The position numbers and the translations under genes were made by a program. A stretch of DNA of 64,000 bases from Gonapodya prolifera JEL478. Taxonomy: Eukaryota > Monoblepharomycota > Monoblepharidomycetes > Monoblepharidales > Gonapodyaceae. The stretch spans positions 499,012-563,011 of the forward strand of contig KQ965733.1 of the NCBI GenBank assembly GCA_001574975.1, in the 5' to 3' direction. The notes under the pieces are model-generated. The model was not told where the DNA came from. It did no database searches and saw nothing but the letters and a program-made list of their open reading frames with translations. Position 1 is the first letter of the stretch. Each line of letters starts with the position of its first letter. This document shows, one piece after another, positions 32,999 through 44,328 of the stretch.

Positions 32999-35157
32999 TT
33001 AACCGATTCTCCCTCCTCCACCGTTCAGCGCGGTCGTCCCCAGCAGGGGCTGCATGGACCCGAGATTCGCACTGGTTGCCGTCTGTAAGCTGGTCACAAG
33101 GCCCGCCATGTGGAGGGACTGCGACTCTACGCGCGGGACCTGCGATGATGAGATGATGGTCGTGCCGCGTGAGGCCTCGGCAGAGAGTTGGAGGACGTCG
33201 CTGAGGGTGGTACGTGTGATAAAGTGGACTGGTCTTTTAGGGTGGAAAGAAAGGGGCAGCTTACAGCGGTAGAAGGCCGTATGCTCTGGTATCGAGCTGT
33301 TGAGTGAAGGTCGATTACTGGATCAAGCCCGATCTTCCACTTCCGCCTTCAAGCGACGGAACTCACATTAATTCCTATCGCCCACCCATCTGGGAACACC
33401 TGCTTTAGCTCCACGACGTTGCCCTTACATTGGGAAACAAAAACCAATCGAGGGAAGTAGGGTACGTTGTATATAGACCAGGAACAGGGAGCAGTCGCTC
33501 ACGTTGGAAATGGCGATCTCGTCCAGTTGCATGGGAGTATAGCTCCCGAGCGCGATCATCGGTGTACCCGTGTATGGCATCACGGTTGCGTCAACTTTGC
33601 CCGACGATTGCGCAAGAAGGAGGAAAAACCACTGCGGACCGAGACACGCCGTCAAAGTGCGAAAATGTTTTCAAAAAACAAACCAATACTCACATGAGGA
33701 GTCTTGAACCGTCAAGAAGAACCGCCGATCATGTCAGTCCCCAACGATCTGCCCAACCCTCAACCCATCGCTCACCCTGTTCACACCATCTACGCCTCCC
33801 CGCGGCGGCATCGGGCTCATCGGAGGCATGGGAGGTACTTCCTTCATCTCCCGCTTCTGGTCCGATCCGCGCGGTCCCAGCACGCGGCGCTTCCACAGCA
33901 CAAAGACGCTGACGGCGAGAGCGACAAGGGCAAGTGCGCCGACGACACCACCTGCGATGGCGCCGACGGGAGGTCCGGCGGAATCTCTGTGGGGTGTACC
34001 GAGGGAAAACGCCGCGAGACGTAAGTTTAAGTTTGCGAACCGGGAGGTGATGGTTTGGGGCAACCCACGCAGTCACCGGCGAGGTGGGAAGCGGGCAGCA
34101 CGCCGTGTTCGCGCCACACCGCTGCAGCGGCGGCGCGCAGTCACACACGCCTACCCGGGGCACAAGGCGCATGAGATCAGGGATGTAGGTGTGCGCACGC
34201 ACGCACGACCGGGGTACCAACCAGAGATGCACGTCAGGTTGGTAAGGCACTGTGCACTGTTGACGCACACCTGTCCCGCCGAAAGCGCGGTCGGGAGAAT
34301 GGATGGCGTGGCGGTTGCGCTAGTCATTGCGGCTGCAGATGGGAGTGGCGCGGGGGTGGTGGTGGTGTAGGTGATGGCGGTAGTGGTGGCGGGCGCGGGT
34401 ACACAGGTGTTGTTCGGGGTGGCGACAAAGCCGGGGAAGCATTCTATGGGTGGACGGGTGACGGAAATGTGAAATGAGGTCGTGGGATGTGCGAAGAGGG
34501 GGTGGTCGACTCGCCAAAAGCGCAGGTCCCGTTGTTGCAGTACGGCCACCCGTTGAGCGTAGCTTGCGGGAATCGCTTGGAGCAGTCTGTGCACGCGGGC
34601 CCACACTGCAATAGTATCGGTTATTGGGAATGGGATGAGGTCATGGACGTCCCTCCACTTCCGCTTCCACCTCCACCCCGGGCCAAACTCACGATGGTAT
34701 CATCATTCAGCGGGTCTCGGCAGTCGGTCTGGTTGCACCGCTGCTGCCACGTCGGGTTGGGGCACGCCAGGCACTGGGGGGACGCCGCGGTGCCCACGCA
34801 GACGGCGCTAAGAAGCCACAATCCATGGTTCGTTTTTTATGTTATTGCGTGAACTCCACGAGACGCCCCGCGCTCACCCGAAACATAGGTACATCTCGCC
34901 TGTGCATGGATAGTACCCTGGCGGGATGCATACCCCGTTGAACAATTTCAGGTGCGTGCCGCAGGACCCTTGGTACTGTTGGATCTCCGCCCGGATGGAA
35001 CGGGTGGCTGCTGATCGTCGTTTGGCGCGTTAGTGACGTGGTGTGCTGTGAGAGGCGACTTATGCAACCCACCACCAAGCACGATGGCGATTGCAAGTGC
35101 CCATATCCACGTCCGCGCGGATCCCGTCGCGATCTGTTTTAGACGCGCCCGCAACAT
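32999..35157 (-). CDS. Single-pass membrane protein with Cys-rich ectodomain and cytosolic SH3 domain
   Basis: About eight exons on the minus strand. The start MLRARLKQIATGSARTWIW continues into a hydrophobic ALAIAIVLGG signal segment. The ectodomain is Cys-rich: YQGSCGTHLKLFNGVCIPPG, AASPQCLACPNPTWQQRCNQ, QCGPACTDCSKRFPQATLNG and GQVCVNSAQCLTNLTCISGW, with Ser/Thr/Pro stretches between. One transmembrane helix follows (VGAIAGGVVGALALVALAVS VFVLW), stopped by KRRVLG. The cytosolic part has a Pro-rich stretch (EVPPMPPMSPMPPRGG), then an SH3 domain assembled over three exons: SYTPMQLDEIAIS, NVVELKQVFPDGWAIGIN and TRAYGLLPL. DGWAIGIN corresponds to the conserved SH3 Trp region. The plan suggests a surface receptor or wall sensor signalling through SH3; the ligand is unknown. 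It is divergent from the LiaF-like gene. Confidence 0.75.
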
Positions 35158-35464
35158 CGTGGACCGTGGATCGCGCGCGGGGGGGAGACGACTGAATTTT
35201 TGCCGAAAATGTGCGGGGGCGATCTGCCCTGAACACGGACGGCCGTAGTCAAGGCCAAGGGAGTCTGAACACGAGGTGTGAATTCAAATTCAAATATAAA
35301 GGGCGAAGAAGAGCGAAGGCAGCTCATCGAAAACAAGAATAGATGGCGGAGAAAGAAAGAAATTAATATGAACGGCGAGAGCTTGTGGCCAAATTGACTG
35401 AGGTCGCGCCGTCCCGAAAACCTCTGTACACGTTTGGTATCTATAATCCTTCAGCGTCTTCACC
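35158..35464. promoter_or_regulatory. Divergent promoter, SH3 membrane protein / LiaF-like
   Basis: About 307 bp between divergent starts. It contains a short AT-rich run (attcaaattcaaatataaag, 35281-35300) that could serve as a TATA-like element in either direction. Nothing else is recognisable. Confidence 0.4.
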
Positions 35465-36282
35465 ATGGCGTCGCCCAAGGACGATCTACCGCCTCCGTAC
35501 TCAGAAAGCGGCGACAGAGCGGTGCTCGTGTTTCGAACGCCAACAAGCTTGATGGACTCACCTTCGGCAGCGGAAGTATTTGCGACGAGCGGCCAGGCTT
35601 CGTCGGCCGCGTCTCCTGCCTTGGCACATCGATCTGCGCCGACGGTCTCGGCTGGAGCGGGAGCAGGAGCCGGCGCGGAACGCTCTGATGTTGTTGGTGG
35701 GGTGCCGGGACAGGGTGGGCAACGATCGGTGCTGGAGGGGGGAGAACCAGCACAGGGGCAGGTACTGGCGGCGCCTCCCAATAGCGACTCGCGGACGTTG
35801 GTGGCGCTCTTTTCGGGCGCGGAGGCGAGGTTCCGTGGAAGGGTGATTCCAAGGCGGATCTTCGCGACGGCGCTGTTTGGAGGTGTGGAGATTGATTTGA
35901 GAGGCGGGATTCTGCAGCCGGGAATTACGGAGATTGAGTGCTATGCGATGATGTGAGTGTCGACTGGAACGGCGGTCATGTTTCTACACAAACAGTCACT
36001 CACCACCACCAATCCCTACGACCTCGTCAATTTCCATGCAGGGGAGGTATTTCTGTAGCTGTAGGGCTGAACATGGATGTGAACGTGGAGGGTTCGGCCA
36101 TTTTCGGCGGGTTCGACGACGCTCGGGACCCAAACGAACTTCAAAAGTACGCCCAAGCGATGTCCGGGTTAAATTCTGGCGTCGCAGCTGAGAAGGATCC
36201 GCCGCAGCCACCGGACGCCATGGTTGTGGTGAAGGGGCTCGTCGCGTTTGGGGGGACGTCGGTGATGTTGAAATTTAATTGA
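35465..36282 (+). CDS. Fungal protein with LiaF-type (YvqF C-terminal) beta domain and PPPY motif
   Basis: Two exons: 35465 to about 35952, and about 36042 to 36282. The head MASPKDDLPPPYSESGD contains PPPY, a WW-domain ligand of the type used by Nedd4/Rsp5 adaptors, followed by about 90 disordered residues. From residue 115 onward the sequence is a repeated short-strand domain: LVALFSGAEARFRG, IFATALFGGVEIDLRGG, CYAMMGGISVAVGLNMDVNV, EGSAIFGGFDDARD and VKGLVAFGGTSVMLKF. The repeating F-G-G and V-E-I-D-L pattern is that of the C-terminal domain of bacterial LiaF/YvqF proteins, which sense cell-envelope stress. No membrane segment is visible, unlike bacterial LiaF, which has four. The cellular role is unknown; a stress or trafficking adaptor is speculation. 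Confidence 0.72.
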
Positions 36283-36374
36283 GGAGATTTGCATTTTTTT
36301 GGAGCGATTTGCCGGGCATAGTAGAGATACCATGTGCAGTTATTACCAGAAATACATAGCGAGCACATTGGAGA

Positions 36375-39311
36375 ATGGAGAATGTGAGATGTGCAGGGTC
36401 CGTGCGGACTGTGGCCGCCACTGATCCCACAAAACAAGAGAAAATCACCACCACGATGGGACCTCCCAATCCCTCGTCCAGTCCGCCGCCCGCGCCCACT
36501 CCCACGTCCGCCAGCGATGCACCCCCAGACGAATCTCCTGCCGCAGGGCCGTCCACGTTCGCGGCAATGCCACTCGACTCACGGCTGCAACGTGCGCTCG
36601 TGCGGCTCGGATTCACAACGCCATCCCCAATCCAGAGTCTCGCCATCCCGCTCGCGCTTGTCGAGGGGAAGGACGTCGTCGCGAACGCTCGCACGGGGTC
36701 CGGAAAGACAGCTGCGTACTTGCTTCCAGTTCTCAACAAGATCCTCGCTGCGAAGGGCGCGGGAAGAGGTCCGCCGCCCACTGAGGAGGTCAAGATGGAA
36801 GACGACAAAGAGCGTGCGGTGGGTGGGATGGGGCCGGAGGGTGCAGATCGCAACGTTTTTGTGCTGACAAAAGTCCACTCTTTTTCACTCCAAGCCCCAT
36901 CCCATTCAGGCCCTTGTACTCGTCCCTACAAAGGAACTAGCCACCCAGGTGCTCAAAGCGACACTAGAGTTGACACAGTACTGCAGGTCCCAAGTGCGCG
37001 CCCTCAACTTGGTCAAGGAGCTCGATACCAACAAGGGAGTGGAGCCAAGGTGGGTTTTTGTGCCATACTCGGTCGGTCGGAGTGGTTGGTGTGAGGCTGT
37101 CTCCAGTGTGAGATATCGTATTCGGAGGCATGGAGATGTACACCATGCACGGAACGAGAGGTCTCGTTGGTCCGGAAGGAATGAGGACTGCGTCATCGTA
37201 TTCGGAGAGTGGGAGAGGTCCACAGCACCCGGGTTTATCCTTGGGGATGAAGTTTCGATAAGAGCTCTAACGAATCTACTCCCACGTCCACAGCTCCCTT
37301 TTCCTACCCCCGCACCCACCAAGTGACCTTCTCATCACCACTCCGTCCCGACTCTCCACTCTCCTCACCTCTCTTGACGCCCTGCCAACCCCACCCCTCG
37401 CCTCGCGCCTCCTCTTCCAACCCTCCACATTCGCCTCGCTCGTCCTCGACGAATGCGACCTGCTCGTCGGGTACGGGTACGCCGAGGACTTGCGCCGAAT
37501 CATCGGCACGGCCCTCGCGGGCGCGGGTGGGGGTGTGCAACGGTGGCTCGTGTCCGCCACGGCCATGGCGAAAGAGGAGGGCAAGGAAGCCGATTGGGTC
37601 AAGGAGTTTGCGGGCGATGCCGCGGCCGTTGTCACTGTCAAGGGAGACGAGCGAGCCGCCCTCGCCGTGCCCGGAGAGGAGGGCAAGGTGGTTCCAGGGA
37701 CGGCCAAGGTTGTGCAGTACTTCGCCAGGTTCGTTTTTCTTGTCTTCGATGGGGTTGAAAACCGAAATGTTTTTCGTCACATTTCTCACCGTCTTTTCAC
37801 CTCCTTGCAGCTGTCCCACCGACGCGCACAAATTCCACCTTCTCCACCTCCTCCTCACCACGCGGTGCTTCCCACTGACGAACCACTCGCGGGTACTCAT
37901 CTTTGCCGCCGACCCTGCCCGGTGCTACCGTGTGCGGCTCTTTCTCGAGCAGTTCGCCGTCCGCGCCGCCGTCGTCGACGAGGGCATGCCCCTCGCCAGC
38001 AGGATGCGTGTCATCGAGGGCGTCGGGCAGGGTGTCTATGGTGTCGTTATTACGAGTGATATCGGCGAGGGTGCCGGGGGCGAGCAGGAGGACGCTGAGT
38101 TGGAGGAAGAGGACGGGGATGGAGAGCAGGGTGCAGAGGGGGAAGATGGCGATAGCGACGACAAGGACGAAACAGCGGCCAGCGCGCCGGCTGCGTCCAA
38201 GAAACGGTCGGCGCCATCGACGGGGTCCGGTCCGGTCGCCAAGCGGTCCAAAAAGGCATCGACGTCGTCCCGGTCCACATTCCACCCCTCGCGCGGGCTC
38301 GACTTCCGACGGCTCGACTGTGTCATCAACCTCGACCTGCCGAGCTCGCCCTCGCACTACCTGCACCGCATCGGGCGTACCGCGCGAGGATCCTCGTCCG
38401 GCGGGGTGGCCATCACCATGTGGACCCAGCCCAACCCCAAGGCCCTTCTTGAGCGGGACGAGTCTGTCAGCCAGGCGAGGGAGGTTGAGCGGATCAAGAG
38501 AGACGAGAGGGTCCAGGCCAGGGGCTCCGTCGAGGTCCTCAAGGTGGACCAAGGTGTGCTCGAAGGGTTCCGGTACAGGGTGGGCGACGCGCTCCGGGCC
38601 GTGACCAAAGTGGCCGTGCGCGAGGCGAGAGTGAAGGAGGTCCGCAGGGAGATGGTGGAGAGTGAGAAGCTCAAGGTGGGTTTTGTGGCGCATTCTGGGG
38701 GTTACAGAAATGAGGGAGCGAATGGAAGAATGTTTACCCCGGTGATGAATGGACAACGTTATCCTTGCTCTGCACTCGGGCCCGAGCTCGAGAATGGAGA
38801 CAAAAAACCCAAGCTATGCAAATCACTCCACGCTGAGGGGTATCCGGCGCTATGCACAAAATATGCCAGACAGTTGCGGGAAACGACACTCTTTCCCAGT
38901 GACTTAAAGCACCTCGGCTGATACCCCTTTCCTTTGTTTTGCAATTGACAGGCGCATTTCTCCTCAAATCCGGACGACTTGAAAGCACTTCGGTCTGACC
39001 GGCCACTCCACCCCGCTCGCGTTCACCATCACCTCAAGCATATTCCCTCGTACCTGGCACCACCAAAGAAACAAGGTGGTGGAGGTGATTCTGGGAATGG
39101 CGTGGACGAAGGGCAGAGAACAAATTGGAATACGAAAAGCAGGAGGGGAAACGGGAAGTTCAAGGGGCCTGCCAGCAAAGTGAGTAGTGACTTCTCCCTT
39201 ACGGAATTGGTAACGCCGTGGTCCCACTAGCCGCTTCTTCTTTATTTCTAGGCACAAAAGAGGCGAATGGACCCACTGAAGTCGTTTGCGTTCAAGAAAA
39301 CTTCCGCATAA
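36375..39311 (+). CDS. DBP9: DEAD-box RNA helicase, Dbp9/DDX56 class
   Basis: About five exons. After a Pro-rich head comes the Q motif region ([20 protein letters not shown]), motif I ARTGSGKT, motif Ia region [11 protein letters not shown], the block [27 protein letters not shown], motif II as DECD in [20 protein letters not shown], motif III LVSATAM, and motif [11 protein letters not shown] in [20 protein letters not shown]. The order and the DxxLxxGYGxED segment after motif II are specific to Dbp9/DDX56, nucleolar helicases of 60S subunit assembly. A Glu/Asp-rich insert followed by [19 protein letters not shown] lies between motifs V and VI, as is normal in Dbp9. The end [17 protein letters not shown] is basic. 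An internal Met near 36456 could also be the start. Only 92 bp separate it from the gene upstream. Confidence 0.88.
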
Positions 39312-39448
39312 ACTGGTTGGCTTCGTATTATATCAGAACACTGGCATTATAGCAAACACTGTCGCATGTACCGTTTACTCAAATTCGATATCGCACTAAT
39401 TGTAATGGCGGTTGTACGATGGTTCATTGGAGTTTTTCTTTTGTCCAT

Positions 39449-41247
39449 TTACACTTTCCACACTACAATGTAATCTCCCGCAGCAGCAGCTAGCGCTCCT
39501 CCTCTTGTGTGCCAGCTAAGAGAGCGCACACGGGCTGGTAGAGGTAGAGACAAAGTTTGAACACCTATGCGATGGGGAGGGCATCGATTACATGCTCCAT
39601 GAATGGAACAGTAGTAGCGGGCTCGGCTCACCTCTCGAAGAAACGTCGTAAACCGCAACCGCGTCAGTTTTACCTCCCACAGGCGCTCCGCTTGCACTCG
39701 GCGACCTGGACCATTTCATGAAGTCCTCCTGTACCACTTCACCAGCGACAGCAATGGCAACCACCGTGGACCCTGACACATTTGTAACTCCCACACACGT
39801 CCCACCTTCATCTCCGGCGGCCACGACTTCTTCCGCAGGGGTGCTCACGCGCCATCCTTGGCGTCCACAAACCGCAACAAGCTCTCCGAACGTGGACCCA
39901 ACCGGTGAGGAAGCTGCAGCTGTCGCCCCACCAGATATTGCTGCGTCTATCGACTTCCACGCCGAGTCCATGCGATTATACCGCCGGGTGGAACCATCCG
40001 ACAACGCAAGAACGCACTCGAATGGGTTGAGAGGGTGCAAGAGAATGGGGGGTGTCATTGGAGGGGCAAGTTGGATTGTGGAGAGGATTGCAGGTGCAGG
40101 AAGGAGAGTCGGGTTGCTGGAAGAAATGCGAAGCGAATGGAGGAGAAGATCCGCTGCGTGGTTATGAAGACGTATCGTCAACAAAACTGGACGGACGACA
40201 GAATTTCCAGGTTGCCAGCATGCCTCTCAATTCGTAAAGTACCCCGAACGAGGCACGCAAATATTGTTCCTCCGACAAGGTATCACAACCGTCCTTTTAC
40301 TCACATCCCACACTCCAACCGACAGCGGCTCCTTCTTGGTCCTTCTCATGCCCAACAGCAACTGCAGTGACAGGACCTCGATGTGCAGAAAGTGGTTTTG
40401 AGATTAGATTGTTTGCAATCGCAAGGATGTCGCCAGAGGAGAGAGAAAGAACGAGACTGTCGGGGAACAAGGGAATTAAGAAGGGGTCACCAGTTTCTTG
40501 CGTTGTTGTACCCCTCTACTCACCTGTAGCTCAACTCAAAGTCTGCGGTCGTCGAATCGCTACTCCCCTTAACGTCTTTCCTAAATATACAGTCTGAACC
40601 CCACGCTAGCGCTGTTACAGCAGGTGGTGGTGTCACAGAAGTAAATTTCAAGGAAGAAGATGCCAGCGTCGGCGAGATGGGAAGTTGGTAGGATTTCAAA
40701 AGGCGGAAAGACCACCTTGTATCATAAGATTTGTATCAAAGTGAGTAAAGTACGTGACCCGAATCGTCCGTCCCAAGCGTGCACAATAAATGGCACCATG
40801 TCCGATCGTAGAGATACATAGGAATCTGAGGAAGTCAGTTCTGGTGTTGGGTTCATTGTTCCAACGAACATGGTTCCCACACCAAGTGTTTTTGGTGACT
40901 ACTGCATATTTGACAGCCTCTAGAAGAGCCACATTCTTTCATCCTCCCTTACGAACACACCTGTCCCCACCCCCTCCTCTTCCTTCCCACGTTCCTCTCG
41001 CATCAATCCCCCAGACCTCCACGCTTCCTGCTCTGGCCACCGCGACAAGATCTGATCCCTCAGACGACGGACAGAAGGCCACATGGGAGACGATCGAGGA
41101 TCGGGATGGCGCGCTTGACGATGATTGCGACGAAAATGGTTGGAAATAAGCGAGCGCGTTGTGGGGAAGTCGAGGTGGAGGAGGGAGGCCTGCTGGAAAC
41201 TTGGACGTCGAGGTCTCAGCTTGAGAAGGGAGTGAGATACGTAGCAT
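39449..41247 (-). CDS. Beta-propeller (WD40-like) protein, unidentified
   Basis: About six to eight exons on the minus strand. The start MLRISLPSQAETSTSKFPAG leads to a propeller blade: SIVSHVAFCPSSEGSDLVAV ARAGSVEVWGID. Other blade-like pieces are VTALAWGSDCIF, LVLSLSSGDILAIANNLIS, HRGPVTAVAVGHE and PFECVLALSDGSTRRYN. The last two exons join as DAVAVYDVSSRGVQTLSLPL PARVRSLSW and end GGALAAAAGDYIVVWKV. The strand-turn-strand spacing and final I-V-V-W support WD40-type blades. The protein seems to be only a propeller, of perhaps 500 residues. Elp1, Med16 and nucleoporin propellers were considered; none is convincing. Joins between 40200 and 40950 are uncertain. Confidence 0.5.
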
Positions 41248-41964
41248 GGCAGAATTGATTTGGAATCAATTTTTAGAAAACTGGATACAGTGGTTCACCA
41301 CAGTAATTAAGTTTGAACGTCAGTGAGATCATCTGGAAGAACTTCTGCCAGCGAATTGTCGGTCTCACATCAACATTTGGGAAGTCTGACGACGTTTCGA
41401 CGTTACTTAGTCGAAGAGTTAGAACGTCTATCAAGGCAAACTTCGGTCTAACAATTCGGAGCCAATCAACGAAATGATTCGTCAAGAGGAGTATTTATGC
41501 AAACTTTGAATGTACCATGTATTTCTGTCTGTCCTGGGCAATGCGATAGATAAGGCTATTCGGGTATATAGTTTCTCGCCAAGTTCTAAACCGGCTCCTT
41601 CGCGAAGACGAATGCATGAACTATACCAAACGAGTTCTTGATATACGTAAAAGAAGGAAGGCGGCGGTCCTGAGCAACGCCACGAACTCGGAATTACCAA
41701 TCCAGCAGGAACTCCAAAGCGCCTAGTCGACTGGGAGGACCATCATCCCCTGCACTACGGAGATTGAAGCATCAATCGATTAGGAACAAACTCCAGAAAC
41801 TCCCGTTGAACTTGTCCGTTGGCAGCAATGTTCTCATTCTTCAGCGCCAGGCTGAAAAAAGGGTGGAAAAGCGAGATAAAAAGCGTGCAGAAAAAGTCCT
41901 CCCCCTACGTCCATTGTCCATCACAGCACAACACCTCTCCCGTTCTCGAGGTTAGAGAGAACCT
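41248..41964. other. Intergenic, 717 bp
   Basis: AT-rich DNA between the propeller gene promoter and the GH16 stop; both genes are on the minus strand. Open frames of 60-95 residues occur on both strands without domain features or splice partners. I see no repeat or transposon ends. Confidence 0.4.
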
Positions 41965-44328
41965 CTACCGCCTCCTGCTCTGCCCGTTTCCTCCGCCGTT
42001 GTTGTACCTCGGGGGCTGGTTCCTCGGAGCCATGTCGCGCTCGTCCTCAGATTCCGAAGGGGGCGGGCCTTGCACATCCATTGCCCCAGGAATGCCACTG
42101 TTACCGTAGCCGTTACCCTGGGGAGGGCGACCGTTGCCACTCGCCCAGCGAGGCTGGACGTTGGACTGCGGAGGGGCTTGACGGTACTGCGACTGGGGGT
42201 ACTGCGGCTCGGCAGGCCGTCGTTGCGACTGGGCGTAAGGCGCCGCCATGGACTGCGGGGGTTGCTGATACTGCGGGCGATTCCCCGACTCAGACCTCCT
42301 TGACGGCGCAGGCTGGGCGTACTGATCGCCACCCCGGTGGTCGCCGCGGTCCCGTCCGCCATTCACAGACTTGCGGTTCTGGTTCCGCCTGTCCATTTCT
42401 GGCTCGGCGTACTGCTGCCGGCGCTGGGGTCCGTTTCCGGCCCACGTCGCGTCCGAGTCGTCTGCCGGATCGTCGTAGTCGGGGGCGGGCATGTCCGGCG
42501 GGGGACCCTGCCATGCACGCGGGTCGCCGCGGTCGCCTCCGGGCCCCGCGTACGTCTTGTTGGGTTTCCGCGGCGGCTTGGCGCCGCCGTTGTTGTTGTA
42601 CCGCCCATTGGAGATGTCCCCTTGTTGCGTCTTGGCATTGTCAAGGGGCGTGTTGAAGTTGGGCGGCTCTGTGTAGGACCACTTCCACCCCTTGGGCCCG
42701 TTCCACCGCTGGTTGCCGTTGCCGTACTTGCCCATCTCAAGCGTGCCGCCAGAGGATCCCGAATGCGCGTCGTATCCTTCTTCGTCGTTGAGCTCACGGT
42801 ACTCCGTCAATGCTCTCTCGTATTGCTGTGCGCGGACGTATCGAATGGGGAAGGTCGCCGCAGCCATGAGCATGATGGCGCCACAGGCGATTCCAATGGC
42901 GTAGAGCGCCCACGTGGCAATGGCTGAAAATTTTACAACGACAAGAGACAAGACACACGAATGAAAAACGCATTCAGAATGCAAAAAGCGGGGGCTCATG
43001 CAAACGCACATCTGTCCTGGTCTGAAGATGCCGCGTTCGCGACCGCCTTCTCCAGACCCGCGGCGTCGTTCAAAGTCGTGACGTTTCCGGTAAGTGTTTC
43101 GGTGTTGCATCGGCTCGTAGACAGGGGAACCTTGGCAAGGGTGGAAGCGTTGCATCGGCGAGTGAACCCGGTGGAGTCGGTGGTGTTGAAGAAGAGACGG
43201 AACGATTTGACACGGAGGAAGGAGTCGTTGGTTGGTGGACCTTGGTCCCATCCTTCCTGAAAGGGGGAGACGAGTGCATGGTGAGTTGCGATTGAAGAGG
43301 GTCACTCAGGGCTTGGCATTCGAAAACAACGAGAGATGGTTGCCTCGGCATCCACACAAGCCGATTATCGTTGCACACGTCATAGTGCATCCAGATTTTG
43401 ACGGTGTAGACGTTTGCCTTTCCTTTTGCTCTCGTTCCCCAAAAGCCTTTGCAATTTTGCATCCGAACTCACCAGACCCTTTGCCCAATGGTTGAAGATG
43501 ACGCTTCCCGGAATCTGCGGCTCGTTGGCAGTGAGAGTGGTCTGCTTGGCGGCATTGACGAAGAAGTCGGAAGCTGCTGGAGTCCAATCGAAACGGTACT
43601 CGTTGAGGCTGGATGAGGGGTTCACCCCAACGTCCAAATTTTGGAGAGATTCCGGAAGCGGGTTGCCGTTTGCGTCCAAATTCATTTTGTGCTAATGGTT
43701 ATGGTAGAGGATGTGGAGCGGGGAGGAATGGGGAAAGGGGTTGATGAGTGGGTACAATGGTTGGCAGCCACACACACCGCACCTGCACAAAGTTGACTTT
43801 CTGATCGGTTCCTTGCACCGAGAGAATCTCGATGTCGATCTCGTTGCTTTTATCGCCGTAGTGGAAAAAACCGGCGCAGGTTCCGTTATTGGCTGTGGTT
43901 TGCATGGTTGCCCTGAAGGTGCCAAATCTGATGTCTGTCCTCATGGTCACCACCTCGCCGGCGCTGATGAAGGTGTTGTCCGCGGGGATTCCGCCCTTGA
44001 CACGGATCAGGAGGTCGTCGCCCTGGACCATGACGTTGTCCTTATCGTTCTGAATCTGGTAAGGTGCAGGCACCCCGGCGATACCCGAGTCGTTGGGCAG
44101 CTGGTTGACGGTGACGCGCAGGTCCGACTGCGCGGTGTTGAACGTGACGTTTTTGAAGGAGGTGTAGACGATGGCATCCGTCCAGAGGCGGCCCATGTCG
44201 TCGAGGTATCCGCACTCGCAGCGAGCGTATGCCAAGACCGGCAGCAGGGCGCAGACCGCCAGCGACGCGGCTGCGCGTGCGAGGGAGGAGCCGGGCGAGG
44301 GTCGCCGTCTCGCAGAAGAGGGTGCCAT
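41965..44328 (-). CDS. Membrane-anchored GH16 family beta-glucanase/transglycosylase
   Basis: Four exons join in phase, complement(41965-42923, 43010-43256, 43473-43691, 43783-44328), giving 656 residues. I start at MAPSSARRRPSPGSSLARAA because a good signal peptide follows (SLAVCALLPVLAYA, then RCECGY); an upstream ATG at 44514 lacks one. The GH16 jelly roll shows FRATMQTTANNGTCAGFFHY, then GDKSNEIDIEIL with the catalytic E-x-D-x-E, RFDWTPAASDFF, GSVIFNHWAKG and EGWDQGPPTNDSFLRVKSFR LFFNTTDS. A transmembrane helix follows (IATWALYAIGIACGAIMLMA), then about 300 residues of cytosolic, Gln/Pro/Gly/Arg-rich tail. It should act on cell-wall or outside glucans while held in the plasma membrane. 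Fungal Crh enzymes use a GPI anchor instead, so the long inner tail is unusual. Confidence 0.9.

Noticed and set aside
37797-38756. Minus-strand open frame of 319 codons
   Set aside because: It lies opposite the conserved helicase motifs IV-VI of the Dbp9-like gene, which are certainly coding on the plus strand.
39449-41247. Identification as Elp1, Med16 or a nucleoporin
   Set aside because: Short stretches resemble the Elp1 propeller, but the long Elp1 helical part is missing, and the order of blocks does not fit Elp1, Med16 or Nup37/43 well enough.
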